DNA of 54,592 nucleotides from positions 1 to 54,592 of the forward strand of contig JNET01034446.1 in assembly GCA_000697455.1 (NCBI GenBank). The letters are read 5' to 3'. Both the position numbers and the translations under genes were made by a program. A model generated the notes under the pieces. That model worked only from the letters and a program-made list of their open reading frames with translations, did no database searches and was not told the origin of the DNA. The DNA is from Basidiobolus heterosporus B8920. Its lineage: Eukaryota > Basidiobolomycota > Basidiobolomycetes > Basidiobolales > Basidiobolaceae. This document shows positions 36,513 through 47,891 of this stretch, in pieces; position 1 is the stretch's first letter, and each line of letters begins with the position of its first letter.

Positions 36513-37484
36513 CTAATAGTAAAGGCCGTCATCGCCTAAACATTCAGGTACAGTAACAACCTTATATCCGGCCTCCTGGACGATATCAATGATGTCACCT
36601 GCAACACCAATTGTGCTAGCCTGAATATCGTGTTGCAGGGAAAGGATGGAGGATGACTCTACAGATGCAGTAGACAAATAGGTTCTGTAAGCTTCGAGGG
36701 TTTGCTGGCCGTCCTTGGTTTCCCAGTCAAGAGTGTCGAGGTTCCAATAGATAACCTTGTACCCGAGGCTTCCTAACACGGATAGAGTTTGGTCGCTAAC
36801 TGCGCCATATGGAGGACGCATGTATTGTGGTCTCTTGCCAATGACGTTGAAGATGGCATCGGAGGTATTCTTCATCTGTAGGGCAACATCATCATCAGAA
36901 AGTTTGCTGAGGTCAGGGTGATTCCAGGTGTGGGAAGCGATGTGATGTCCAGCATCAAAAGCATTCTTCAATGTTTCCGCATTTTCCGGCTCGGAAAGTT
37001 GTTCGCCGATGACAAAGAAGGTAACTTTGACCTCCTTTTCGGCTAGGGTGGCAAGTAAATCCTTAGTGATGCTAATTGGTCCATCATCAAAGGTAATTGC
37101 CGCGGTACCAGGAACAACACAGTTGTCGATGAGACGGCCCAGGGGTACAGTTCCATTGGTGGCTTGGCCAAGGGAACTGTCAACATTCACAGCCCCACAG
37201 TTGGATTGACAAGCATCGACGCAGTGCTCGGCAGTTTTACCACACCTTCAATAGAATGTCAGTAAAGAATGATAATTAATGGCCGTGCTAGATACTTACC
37301 ATCCATATGTCGAGCAGCAGTATCCAGCGGGGCAAGCTTGGGTGGCACTACAGGTCCACTGGTTATCATCGGAGACGGCAGATGGACTGGGAGAGGTTGC
37401 TGAACTTGTTTCTGAGGTCTGCGCGTTGATAGAACATGCAAGTCCTACTAAGGTAATCAACAAAGACTGGCTCAAAAACTTCAT
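36513..37484 (-). CDS. Secreted chitin deacetylase with chitin-binding module
   Basis: This enzyme converts chitin to chitosan in the wall or periplasm. The exons are 37484-37300 and 37245-36513, giving 305 residues. A signal peptide (about 1-21, MKFLSQSLLITLVGLACSIN) and a Ser/Thr linker precede a hevein-type CBM18 (about 43-79, CPAGYCCSTYGWCG). The NodB/CE4 deacetylase domain follows with all five motifs: TFDDGP (113-118), HTWNHP (167-172), RPPYG (205-209), DTLDW (232-236) and LQHD (265-268). Metal-binding Asp and His residues and the catalytic base are intact, so it should be active. An upstream in-frame ATG at 37523 exists, but a TATAAAA lies only about 10 bp before it, and the signal peptide begins at the later ATG, so 37484 is preferred. 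Confidence 0.92.
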
Positions 37485-37530
37485 GTTGAAGAAGGAATAG
37501 ATCGATGACTTCTTTGTTCGCATTGCCTAG

Positions 37531-37539
37531 TTTTTATAA
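37531..37539 (-). promoter_or_regulatory. TATA box of the chitin deacetylase gene
   Basis: On the minus strand the sequence reads ttataaaaac, about 50 bp upstream of the chosen ATG at 37484. Its position decides between two in-frame start codons. The 607 bp from 37485 to 38091 holds no gene. Confidence 0.55.
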
Positions 37540-38091
37540 CATCGAGTGGGAACCACCCTTATACACATCAGAATTTAATTAATTGTTCAGCGCCGTGTAT
37601 CACCGCTCTCACATTCATCAATTTATCTCGGCCATTTCCTTGACTTTCTTCATTTCTTATTTTAATGCAAGCTCATAATAGATAGATCATTGTTGTTTCT
37701 GAAAGATGTAATTAGGGTCACATACTATTGCATGCATAACTGTTGCTTGTCTACTAGATTAGCCAGACCATTTGAGTAGTACCGATCTTTCAACAAGCTT
37801 ATACCAATTAACCCTTCTGTTATTAATGATTTAATGCTACACTAAAACAAAAAACGTGCCTTGATTAACTCTTTCTGGAAGTAGTGGTTTTACAGGCTCC
37901 CCCTAACCTATCATTAGACACCTACATCGCGCTACACAGCATTCCCTAGTGTTATCCTTCATGCCAGTGTCGTGTTCACAATTTATATTTGGTTAATACT
38001 AGGATTAAGTACCACTTGCACAACTTCAATTTAACGAGCGCCCAGTACTATAATTTTCATTCAATTCATTTTATTTACAAATTCACCTAAT

Positions 38092-39719
38092 TTACTTGTG
38101 TTCAAGGATCGAATTGGCAGCCTGCTGTCCTGCAATACGACCATAGACAACACATTCTAGGAGAGAGTTTCCTGCAAGCCGGTTCTTCCCATGCACTCCA
38201 CCAGTGACTTCTCCAGCCCCGAACAAATTCAGGATGGGTTGGTCCTTGGAATTCAGCACTTGCGTATTCTCATTGATCTTCACTCCACCCATGGTATAGT
38301 GGATGGATGGGGTTACGACCGCCCAGTAGTATGGTTCCTCTGGTTGAGCAAGCATTTTCTCGGGAAACACCTTCTTTCCGAATTCGTCTTGCTTAGCACC
38401 TGAAGCACAAGCATCGTAGTCCTGGAAAGTGGAGTACAAAACACTTCGGTCTACGGCAAGTTTTGAAGCAAGTTCGTCAAAGTTGCTTGCTTGATGGAAC
38501 AACCCACGTTTCGCATAGAATCCAATGGTAGCTGGGTCATACGCTTGTACTGCTCTCTCTGATAATATAAGAAAAGATGCTGCCTTCAAAGATAATTCAT
38601 CAAATCCTTTAGGGTGTGCCATGAGTTGCTTTCCAGCGAATTCAAACATCCTCTGGGTCACGTAGTCGCGTGGCCCAAGTTCATTAGCAAAACGCTTTCC
38701 TTCGCTGTTTACGAGAACACCACCATGTCCGCGCAAAGCTTCGGGGGCTAGGAATTTGGTTGGGTTACTTGGGTCCTCCAAATGTACATACCCGGTGGGA
38801 TGCACTTGTACTTGCTCCATGAGAGTGAGGGCAGCGCCAACAGAGGGATCCCGCGCCAATTTAACTCCATCTCCTTGAGCCCAGGGACCATTAGTAGTAG
38901 GAAGCCCAATCACATGAGGAGCGAATTCTTGGACAAGCGACTGGGATTTATCCTCTGTCAAAGCGCTAGCTCCAAACCCTCCTGAACATAGAATAACTGC
39001 ATCACTCAAAATCTCTCCGACTTCCTCAGTGCCATCCTCACGCTTCTTCAATACTTTGACTCCAGTCACCATCCCATGGGAATTGGTTAGGAGCTTGGAA
39101 ACCACACTCGAGGTTTGAATCGTGATCTTCCCCTCAGACTTCTGTACTTCTGAGGTGATGTAATTACTCAATGTCTGGATTAGGCCAAACCCAACGGGCA
39201 TAGGGGGTGCACCAGGTGCCTTAGGAGCAAGTCTATGTGTACGAGGCTTACTGTGTCCACCACACTGAGATAAAACAGTTAGTTTGATAGAGGGATCGAA
39301 GGTTCCCAGCCATTCAACTGCCTCTTTACTCTTTTCAGTCAACACTCTAACAAGCTCAGGTACTGATAGATTACCTCCGGAAAGCTCAGTATCCTTAAAT
39401 ACACATAAATTAGTATTGTTTGTAGCAATTAAATAAGGAAGACTATAGGTAATCTACTGACTCTGAAAAATTCTTCTACACTATCTTCAATTCCCGAGGA
39501 TTTTTGTGGCGCTGTTGGCGTTCCGTTGATTCCGCTAGTAGCTTTAGCAGAGTTCCCGCCAAGTCGAGCCTCTTTCTCTAACAAACATACGTTGACGCCT
39601 TTTCTGTAAGCCTCAATGGCGGCGCACAAACCAGCCAAGCCCCCGCCCACCACAACAACTGACGGAGTTGGAAGTCGTCTAAACAAACTAGAGACGATCC
39701 CGGGAGTGTTATGCATCAT
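38092..39719 (-). CDS. FRD1: FAD-dependent soluble fumarate reductase
   Basis: The FRD1/OSM1 family reduces fumarate to succinate with reduced FAD, re-oxidising flavins and supporting redox balance and oxidative protein folding under low oxygen. Exons 39719-39462 and 39393-38092 (donor GTCAGT) give 519 residues. The Rossmann FAD-binding motif VVVVGGGLAGLCAAIEA is at about 21-37, followed by the GGNSAKATSGING loop. The capping and active-site region reads LVNSEGKRFANELGPRDYVT, and the C-terminal FAD contacts are HYTMGGVKIN and GAGEVTGGVHGKNRLAGNSL. A short N-terminus with two arginines (SSLFRR) before the FAD fold is compatible with weak mitochondrial targeting; whether this is the Frd1-like (cytosolic) or Osm1-like form is undecided. 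No cytochrome domain is fused. Confidence 0.9.
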
Positions 39720-40377
39720 AAATAAAATAACGAGAGGTTTTTGATATAGGAATCAACCGTAAGGCAAAAAGTATTTATATTGTAACATAGCGGTTCTAGA
39801 ACTTCCAGCACAACTAAACTTCACCCACTGCCAGTTCTTCGTTTGGCCTAGAACTTGTATTGATCTACGTTCATCACGAGTCCACCAAGTTCCAATCGTA
39901 ATAATACATTACGTATCTCAACCCAGAACTAGGCTGGTGGGTAAAAATCATCGCCCTTGGTAAATTTTTAGATTAGTTGGATAGTGCTTATATGTACATA
40001 TATATTTTTTATTTCTAATCAATTTGCTGATTCCTACAGAATACCTCAATTATCTTAGTTAAAAATAAGCGCAATTTGTACTAATCCATACCAACATAGA
40101 TGCTAAATTATCGACTAGAGTGATCAGTTTAATATAGATAAATACAATATGTACAGTAATATCAAATTCTTGATATCTGCGAGCTTGAAACCGAGACTTT
40201 AGTATTAGCTACCGTGGAGCTGGAATCATTTGCAATATCCCAATGTCAAGTTTCATCTCATCATAATATGCTTTAGGAGCTCTATAGGTCAGTTTTTAAT
40301 CTGAATAGTGAAAATAATGTTATTGCTTGTGACTTTGGCTACTAAGAAGTTGTATTTTCACTTAGTGAATTGTTATG
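39720..40377. other. AT-rich non-coding spacer
   Basis: Upstream region of the fumarate reductase gene, grading into repeat-rich DNA. The last ordinary CpG density is seen around 40,200; beyond this CpG nearly disappears. No gene is seen. Confidence 0.5.
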
Positions 40378-40460
40378 TTGAAGAAAGTATTTATGCCTTT
40401 GGTTAGAACTAAATGGAACCTATTGCATACTACTTTAGCAACTAGAAGATATTATATAAC
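40378..40460 (-). mobile_element. Copia LTR fragment, family 2, reverse orientation
   Basis: It matches in reverse the central block of the family 2 LTR found at 50730-51073 (tttacttagttctagcac... ctctagagtagtatg). It forms an inverted pair with the fragment at 40579-40791. Confidence 0.5.
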
Positions 40461-40578
40461 ATGTCTAAAGGCTGGAACTGTTTCCTCCCTCTTTTCATGA
40501 AGTAGAACTAGTTACATCCTGTATGATCATCAATACATGTAATAAAATGTCTTTTCTGTTGAAATGTGCATATGTAAA

Positions 40579-40791
40579 TGTTGGATTTATGAGCAATCTC
40601 AAATATGTTAAAATGATCTGAAACCTTTATAGTATACTTTTAGAGCCCTGTAGAATAGTAGGTATTGGTTTATTTAGTTCTCACCAAAGGTATGTATACT
40701 TTTCTTTATTGCAATAAAACATTAAGTGAATGTTTAAGAACTTCTTAATATTCCAAGTTGTGACCTATATCACTATGTTCACTTTCAACTG
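40579..40791 (+). mobile_element. Copia LTR fragment, family 2
   Basis: It shares gttggatttatgag, 'tagagccctgtagaatagta' and the terminal ttcactttcaac with the family 2 LTRs at 44307-44649, 46335-46506 and 50730-51073. Confidence 0.6.
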
Positions 40792-41737
40792 ACTATGAGC
40801 ACTATTGCTGTTCTGTAAAGATTTTCAAGAAAAAGCACTACCAGTATCATTGCAGGTATTGTAAAGTTTGCTAAAGGTGACTGTTTTTTGTGAAAATATA
40901 CAATGCAAAGGATGTCCAAAGATAGGAAACTTTGCAATATTGTCTCAGGGGAAGAAGTAATGCCAAATACATCCCCTAAGGCTATAACAAGGTCTACAAA
41001 GGCAGGAAGGCAAGCAACTGCTATTATCTTCTTGATTTCAACTCAAAAGCCATTATTCCATATTTACCTAATATACTCTTCTGCCAAGGCTATTGAAGAA
41101 TATCTATAAGGTTAAAAATCTATGCAATAGGCTATTTCTGTTTTCTTTTAAAAAGAAATCCAGCAACTTGATGGTTACACAAATTGATTGCCAGCTATTA
41201 GTGCCCCTCTAAGTGAAGATGACATATTTATGGCATTGCTGACTAGTCTATCAAAGTAGCATGAAAATCATATTGTGTGTTTGGAATTCAGAACTGAACA
41301 CTTAACTTTGGAATTTGCAATACAAGATCAACATATGAAGAAGTGAGAAGCACAAATGATGATGAAGTGCTGATGCAAGTATATTATTTGGGGCTCACAA
41401 CCATGCTCAAGCAAGCTTTTTGAACAGGAACTAACTAAAGACATCTAGATAGACCAGCCAGATGGATTTGTGAATCTAGAGTGTCCAATAATGGCTTGCA
41501 TACTGAAGTAAACTTTATATGACTTTAAACATTCCTCAAAAGCTTGGAATAGAAAGAAAGATGTGTATTTGAAGAGTTTTCAGCTCCAAAAGGGTAAGCA
41601 TATTATAGTCCCCATTATATGCCAGGAAAGACAGGTGTTGTACTGTTGGCCATATGTGTGGGTAATCTTTAATTGCTATCACTAATTTCCAAGTAATGGA
41701 GGAGACTAAATCAGGCAAATATGCCCTTTTTGTAATT

Positions 41738-41911
41738 TTGGGAGTTATCAAAAGTGATTTGAATCATTAGAAGAATGCAAGGCTTTCACCTAAAGATGGC
41801 TTTAATGTAAAGTTAACTTTAATAGATTTTCAAGATGTAAATGGGCAATTTGTAGAATATGTTGAAGAAGGTCCCAGCAGAATGCATGCATGGTTTGGGG
41901 CCATTTGTGTA
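41738..41911 (-). mobile_element. Copia LTR fragment, family 1, reverse orientation
   Basis: Reads as the reverse of the LTR 3' half (gggagttat..aagtgattt, aatgtaaagtta, aaggtccc, tttggggccattt). It is directly followed by a forward copy, making an inverted pair. The preceding stretch 40792-41737 holds no recognisable gene and is CpG-free. Confidence 0.6.
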
Positions 41912-42258
41912 AGTATTTGCATAACTTAGCACTTGATCACTAATACTTGATCTTACCCTTGTTACATTCACTTATCAATCTCCTTTCACTCAAAGCCTAC
42001 ACTTTAGTTTTACTTGGATATATTTTCACTAACTTGCAAGTACACAGAATACTTAACTTTTTTAAATATGCCCAAGTAGCACCAAACTTGGCACACATGC
42101 TCCTGGAAACTTCCTTAACACATTCAACATGTGACCTTGTTTACTTCTTGACTAAAGTATAAATGGCAATTTTGTTCTAAATAAGTCTCCAACTGAAGCC
42201 AAATATTCTTCTATCTCTCCAGATCACTTCTAATAGCTCCTAGAGTCATATAACAGTT
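41912..42258 (+). mobile_element. Copia LTR, family 1, forward orientation
   Basis: Nearly full-length (about 345 bp) degraded family 1 LTR: acttagcac near the start, ttttacttggatatattttc, cacacatgctcctgg, and agctcctagagtcatataac at the end. No clear target-site duplication was found. Confidence 0.65.
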
Positions 42259-42282
42259 TGAAACAAGGGGAAAGTTAGGAAT

Positions 42283-42420
42283 TATGGGTACTTCTAAGAC
42301 AGTAAGAGTATTCCGAGTAAAACCCAAATAAGAATGCTGAGTGCAAGGAAATTGGTAAGTATTATAAGGCTATATTGTGGTATGAGTCATTGGGCTCTAA
42401 ATTGTGAGGATTTCAGTACC
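42283..42420 (-). mobile_element. Copia LTR fragment, family 1, reverse orientation
   Basis: Contains 'gggtacttctaagacagtaa' and gagtaaaacccaa, which match the reverse LTR 5' half. It stands opposite to the LTR immediately to the left. Confidence 0.55.
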
Positions 42421-42524
42421 TGTATTCAAGTAAATATTTTTGAAAGTGAAAATAGGGATATTGGAAGTTACTTTGGATATTATGAGGAAATCATGATACT
42501 TTAACATGATGTGTTATTGTAATA

Positions 42525-42690
42525 AAGAGTTGTATTTATGCCTTTTGCTAGGGCTAAATAAGAAAGCTACATGATGCTACTCTTGAGACTTCTAGGAACA
42601 CACTATAGAGGTTCCAGCTCATTTGGACACATTTAAAATTTCTCATGAATTCAACATCTGATAATTATGTAATTAATCATAAGTGACCTC
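42525..42690 (-). mobile_element. Copia LTR fragment, family 2, reverse orientation
   Basis: Matches the reverse of the 44440-44560 part of the family 2 LTR (agctcatttgga, atttctcatgaattcaac). Heavily decayed. Confidence 0.5.
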
Positions 42691-43129
42691 CTACATCTCA
42701 GCTGTTAACTCTATAAGTACTTGGTAGCTACATTAGCTTATATCCAATAAATGCTCATACAAGGTAATCAGGGATAATATCTTAAATATTCAAGTTTCCC
42801 TCTAGCTAATGGTTTGGTAAAAATATTTACATACATTTGCTTGGTAGGACAGTACACCAAGTCTACTAACATATTTTTTACAGGCTCACTGATAGATTAA
42901 AGCTCAATATGTATATGGTTAATTGTGGCAAGAAGAGTTGGATTTTGATCTATTTCAATTGAATCTTGATTTTCTTGAAATATTGTAATATGTGAGTTCT
43001 GAGAATATCTCAGGTCTTTTAGTAGGCTTCTTAGCTACATTGCTTTCTTTTCAGCTTTGCAAGCAGCCATTTACCATACATTGGTAATGCAATGGTAAAA
43101 GTATGTTGTTTCAATATTCCAAGAATTTG

Positions 43130-43430
43130 TTCTAGCAAGGTATGTCCAGTTGTGGATCTTCTGTATTCCATATCCAGCTGCTAATTGGCATCAGAGTATT
43201 GTAGGAGATCATACTCTGATCCAAAATAATTATACTTTGAGCAAAGATCACAGATCCATTTAAGTATCTAAAAATTAAGTAAACTGCCGTGATTTGATCA
43301 AATCCATGATCTTGAAGATATTGGTTGACAACTTGCACTGGGTATGCAGTATCTGGACATGTTCCAACCATGATATATGTTAGACCACTAACCATAGATT
43401 GACAAGGAGTATGCAAGGCTTTCAAATGAA
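43130..43430 (-). pseudogene. Copia reverse transcriptase/RNase H remnant
   Basis: On the minus strand about 97 codons read like the region between copia RT and RNase H: YIMVGTCPDTAYPVQVVNQY, TAVYLIFRYLNG and, after a short gap, SSWIWNTEDPQ, which stands where DADWAxDxEDRRS is expected. It lacks the RT catalytic YxDD part and the rest of pol, so it is a fragment. Its orientation is opposite to the RNase H remnant at 44960-45449, so at least two insertions contributed. Confidence 0.7.
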
Positions 43431-44306
43431 TCTAAGTGTGCTGGATTTGAGTAATTTTGGATCAAGTCAAGGCTTGCCACTATTTAGGCTGATACTTACT
43501 TCCATTCTTCCATATTAGATCTTCTAAGTATATCCTGAACAGGTTTAGATTGGCTCAAGGTTACAGTTTAGGTAGTTCTCTCTACATTTATCTGTACTTC
43601 AAGATGTTATATTGTAATTGGTGCAAAGTCCCACATGTTATAACATGACAGGTTCAATGTGTATAGGGTTGCTTAATGGGTGCAATAACCTCTCTTGAAG
43701 CAGGTGAAGCTTGTGCTGAGTAGATGTTGGGAATACTGAGGTTACATAGTATAAAACAAGTAAGGCAAATGCAATAATTTGGAGTAGTACTAATAATAGG
43801 GCTACCAATGTTAATACTAATAATGGAAATAAGATATTGTCACTAGTTGTAATAGGATGAGACAATCATAAAATAACACAAGATATACAGGATTCAGTAT
43901 GTTTGTGGGCATTCTTTATACCCCACAGAAACATCAATTCTGTTAGAATGGTCTTCTTGAGCTTGAAAACTAGGCTTTACTTAGTTTCTTTGATTACTTA
44001 CAAATCATTAATAGCTACTACAAGGTATTTGAGATATAGGGCTAGCAAGACTGGAGCTATTGAATCTAGCCTATTACAGCTACTATACTCAGTTTTGCTC
44101 TCTTGAAGTTGCCATGTTTACAAATACAAGTCTATCTTGCAATCCAAGCTCCAAGTGATTGTCTTCAGCCATACAGATTTTCTAGAGCTTGTCAGCTTTC
44201 TGAGGATATGTTGTATCAACAAACCCATCTGGCTGGTCCATTTGGAGGTACTCAGCTGGTTCTGTGACAAAAGGTGCAGTTTAACATTGATTAGGTATTA
44301 GGTAAC

Positions 44307-44649
44307 TGTTGAAATTGAGTTAGCCTAGCACCCAGTAGCACATGAATAGGTATATAAGTTACATCATGTGGTTATGAGATAATTATCAATGTGCAAATCC
44401 ATAGGTTGTCTTGCATCAATTACAATGATATGAAATGTTGGATTTATGAGAAATATCAAACATTTCCAAATGAGCTCAAACTGCTGTAGTATGCTCCTAG
44501 AAACCTCTAGGGTGGTACTTTAGAGCTTCTATACTTTGCTATAACAAAAGGTATAAGTACCTTACTTCATTACTATAAACATTGATTATAGTGTAGCAAC
44601 TGCTTATTATCCAAAGTCACTTCCAATACCATAATTCTGATTTCCAACA
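44307..44649 (+). mobile_element. Solo copia LTR, family 2, with target-site duplication
   Basis: 343 bp bounded by TGTTG and CAACA. The flanking 5 bp are gtaac on the left and gcaac on the right, a one-mismatch target-site duplication. No coding sequence is attached, so it is a solo LTR left by recombination between two LTRs of one element. Confidence 0.7.
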
Positions 44650-44959
44650 GCAACTGGTTGAAGCCAAGCTTGATTTTCATTGAGTGTATGATTTTTCTTG
44701 AACCTTACAGATCTCTAAGACTTTACATGAGTGCATTCCAGGGTCTCTTTTATGGCTTGTGGCTCCCTAATTTGGGCAGCACTGGTGCAGGCCCAATTTG
44801 ACACTCATTGATATAGCAACCAAGGTTATATATGATCCAATTTGATTGTCTACTGTGGTAAATTGGGATCAAAGCTTCTATCATTGTATTGAGTACTTTG
44901 GAGGCCTCAACTGTGGTTGCAGGGTACATAACATCACGTTGTTCTTAATTTTGATGCTT

Positions 44960-45449
44960 TACTCAGCACTGAAGATTAGTTTTGTAATGGTTGATTTCTG
45001 AACGTCAACAACAGGTTACTTCTCTCTATGCTGTGTTCAATCAATCTATTGGAACTCAAAGCAATAACCCACTGTCACACTATCCACTATTAGCATAAGG
45101 AATATGGCCACCTTTGAAGCAATAAAGGAGGCATTGTGGCTGGGAGAAATACACAAATACTGAGGCTAAATTCAAAATCCTCCAATAATACATTGAAAAT
45201 AGTCACAGAGCATTCAGTCAGCCTAAAGTCCAGAATTTCCTGGCAAAGTAAGTACAAGGATATTGAGCATCATCAACAGAAAAGCTATAAAAATAATGTG
45301 GTGGACTTGGTTTATGGTCCAACTGAACAGATGGCAGTAGATATCTTAACCAAACCATTTGATAAAGAGAAATCCAAATACTGGATGCTGCATGATACAA
45401 AACAGCCTAAGATTAGTTTGTATAAATATTTAGTCAAGTGGGGGTATTA
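44960..45449 (+). pseudogene. Copia RNase H and polyprotein C-terminus, frameshifted
   Basis: Remnants in several frames: QQQVTSL (for the K-Q-x-V-x-L-S-T motif) near 45010, FEAIKEALWLGEI near 45115, and then an open stretch at about 45245-45449 with KYKDIEHHQQ, VDLVYGPTEQMAVDILTKPF and the final KYLVKWGY. The last stretch is diagnostic for the end of Ty1/copia Pol. It is followed directly by a purine tract (caagtggggg) and an LTR. Frameshifts and stops show it is dead. Confidence 0.8.
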
Positions 45450-46326
45450 AAGTTCATACAATTTGGAGCCAAGTTACTCATACTAGATCCTATCCTTATG
45501 ATACTTACTACTCAGTCTCCTTGCCCTCAAAAGTCACACTTAGGTTTACATAAATACTCTCACTAACCTAGAAGCACTCAGAATACTTGACTTTTTCAAC
45601 ATGCCCAATTGACACCAAGATGTGCATGCATGCTCCTGGGACCTTTCTTCATGAGTTCTGCCCCCATGAAAAGTTGAAAAGGCTGTAATTCCCCCTTATT
45701 TTTACTGGTTTCTAGGTGGTATTCTACCAATAACTTGCTGGTACTACACACAGAATCTAAGATTTTCATTTTCTGATGGTATTCTGGTGGTATTTAGTGT
45801 TGTGAGATTCTGGGAGTTATTGGAAGTGATTTGGAGAGTTAGAAGAATATGTGTTTTTCACTTATTGATTTATTGAATGTAAAGTTAGCATTTATACTTT
45901 TGTCAAGAAGTAAACAAAGCAACATGTAGAATATGCTAAGGAAGGTCCCAGGAACATGTGTGCAAAGTTTGGGGTCATTTGGACATGTTTGAAAAAGTCA
46001 AGTATTCTGGGTACTTCTAAGTTAGTGAAAAATATTCTAAGTAAAACCCAAGTGCAAATTTTGGGTGAGAGGAAATTGCTAAGTAAATATAATAAGGATG
46101 AGATCAAGTATGAGTAATTAGGTGCTAAATTATGTGAATCTCAACATTTAGACCCCCAAGGTTGGTGTTCAGCTGGTGTTTTGCTGGTACTCCCATATTC
46201 CATTTTTCATAGGGTGCACATTATTTTGACTACTTCTTGACAAAAGAATTAATGTCAACTCTACTTTAAATAAATCAACACGTGGAAACCACAAATCCCA
46301 CCAGTAACTCCCAGAACTTCACAACT
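45445..46326 (+). mobile_element. Copia 3' LTR interrupted by a younger LTR
   Basis: Two halves, 45445-45797 and 46152-46326, together form the LTR following the polyprotein tail. It starts tattaaagttc (a decayed TGTTGAAATTC) and ends cttcacaac. It includes TATA-like and poly-A-type segments. The insertion at 45798-46146 splits it. Confidence 0.7.
45798..46146 (-). mobile_element. Solo copia LTR, family 1, nested, perfect 5-bp TSD
   Basis: 349 bp bounded by TGTTG...CAACA, in reverse orientation relative to the host LTR. The target-site duplication is exact: tttag at 45793-45797 and again at 46147-46151. This is the best-preserved family 1 LTR in the window and defines the family ends. Confidence 0.9.
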
Positions 46327-46334
46327 GATACCTC

Positions 46335-46506
46335 TACAGTATGTTCAAAGAGTTCTTTACAGTAGTACATTATAGTCACTTCATTGAGTCCCAACTGAAG
46401 GTATAAAAACCTTTATTTACACCAATAAAATATAAAATGAAAGCACTAGAGCTTTTTCTTGATATCTAAGGCCACTTTCAGTACCGCAATACTCACTTTC
46501 AGTAGT
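46335..46506 (+). mobile_element. Copia LTR fragment, family 2
   Basis: Contains tacagtagtacattatagtc and the terminal block ggccactttcagtaccgcaa, matching the 3' halves of the other family 2 LTRs. A reversed LTR 5' end (aagctaactaaatttcaaca) occurs further right near 46668-46687. Confidence 0.5.
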
Positions 46507-46699
46507 TTTATCTTAATTGAGTATGTTCAAGATTTCTTGCAAAATCTAACATTTATATGCTGAAATGATTAGTCAAACAATGACCTTACATATTTTCAAC
46601 TTTACCAAATATTTCATCAATATAAGGTTTAAGCTATTTACCTGAAAATACAAATAATAAGGTGCTAAGCTAACTAAATTTCAACAACACCAGCAAAAG

Positions 46700-47026
46700 T
46701 ATGATAGTTGCTTCACATCCAAGGTTACTTTCAATGTCATAAGAGTGATCTAAGCGATCCACAATAAATTGGAAATTGGAGCACGGAGTAATTGGCCTGA
46801 AACCAAAACAATATAAACAAATTAGGTTAGCACGATCAGCAGGGATAACCAGTAGACTGCCTGTAAGAAATCCTAGGATAAGTTAATCCAGATTTGTTTA
46901 GTAATATTAATATATAGAAAGACTCTGGATGGCCAGACATGATTAACACGTGTTCCTTCGGAGATAGGCAACATCACCCGAAACTAGAATTTCTTGGTAA
47001 CAGATAAGCCATATTTTTCGTACAAG
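46700..47026. other. Non-coding spacer, CpG returns
   Basis: AT-rich sequence in which CpG reappears (for example near 46755, 46781 and 46830), marking the edge of the CpG-poor repeat block. No gene is seen. Confidence 0.45.
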
Positions 47027-47070
47027 ATGGATTATTCTGCGTGACAAGATGAATTATTCTGCGTGACACA
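47027..47070. repeat. 22-bp direct duplication
   Basis: caagatggattattctgcgt(ga) is followed immediately by a copy with one substitution. The stretch from 47071 to 47774 holds no gene I can support. Confidence 0.7.
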
Positions 47071-47774
47071 TCCAAACTACTTGAGTAGGGCTTGAAAAAG
47101 ACCATGTAAAAATAAACAATCACTCCCAAGGATTGCTGGTATATTCAAGAATCGTACGGGTAACTGAATTTGAAAGATACTATTGGCTATCTGAGGCTCC
47201 TAAGAAGCTAATCTTTCATCATCCTCGACGGTGTATATCGTATTTTCCACAATTGCGGAATGGATTTCCGTGCACTGTTATTTGGAGAGAAAACTTTGAC
47301 CACCTAGCACACCCACAATTAAGCAATGTCAGGCGTGCATATTTTTATAGCTATTTGTTTTTCGCAATACTGGACTGTGTTGCCGTACCTTGCTGATATA
47401 TTTAACTCGAAAAACAATGGAAACTCCCTCGAAGTTATAAAGCCACAAGAACATCGCTCCGAAGACTGTACCTAATGTTCGTAAACATTACTTGCGTAAT
47501 TATGTGGAAAATTCTGGGGAAGGCCTATGCACTAGAATTGATATAATCAAGTAACTTTTGACATGAACCACCTTGCATTTTATTAATGTTTCATATGTAT
47601 CAACCCTAGCAGTATACGAGTAGTTAAGTATCGAGTGAACTTTGGAGAAAACACAAATGTCTCCTGAAGTATTTATAAACAGTAGGCTCATGGTTAGCTA
47701 ATTTTCCTGGTATATAGTGGGAGGTTTTTCGGGTCCAGGATTAGGGGATTCTACGAAAAAATAAGCTATTGACA

Positions 47775-47851
47775 CTACGGATTCTACGGTAAATGGATCC
47801 TACGGTAAATGGATCTACGGTAAATGGATCCTACGGTAAATAGTATGCTGT
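47775..47851. repeat. Short tandem repeat downstream of MFS gene
   Basis: Four to five copies of a unit of about 17 bp with core ctacggtaaatggatc, slightly variable, ending about 40 bp before the MFS stop codon (on the transporter's 3' side). Confidence 0.85.
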
Positions 47852-47891
47852 CGACATATGGACTCTACAGCAGAGTCGTGATTTGAACAAC

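Noticed and set aside
37485-37523. Chitin deacetylase start at the upstream ATG (37523)
   Set aside because: It would put 13 basic/polar residues before the signal peptide, and the TATA box lies only about 10 bp before it, so transcription probably starts downstream.
47133-47396. 87-codon open frame on the + strand as a gene
   Set aside because: There is no ATG near the start, no splice partners, no recognisable domain, and it lies in AT-rich intergenic DNA.
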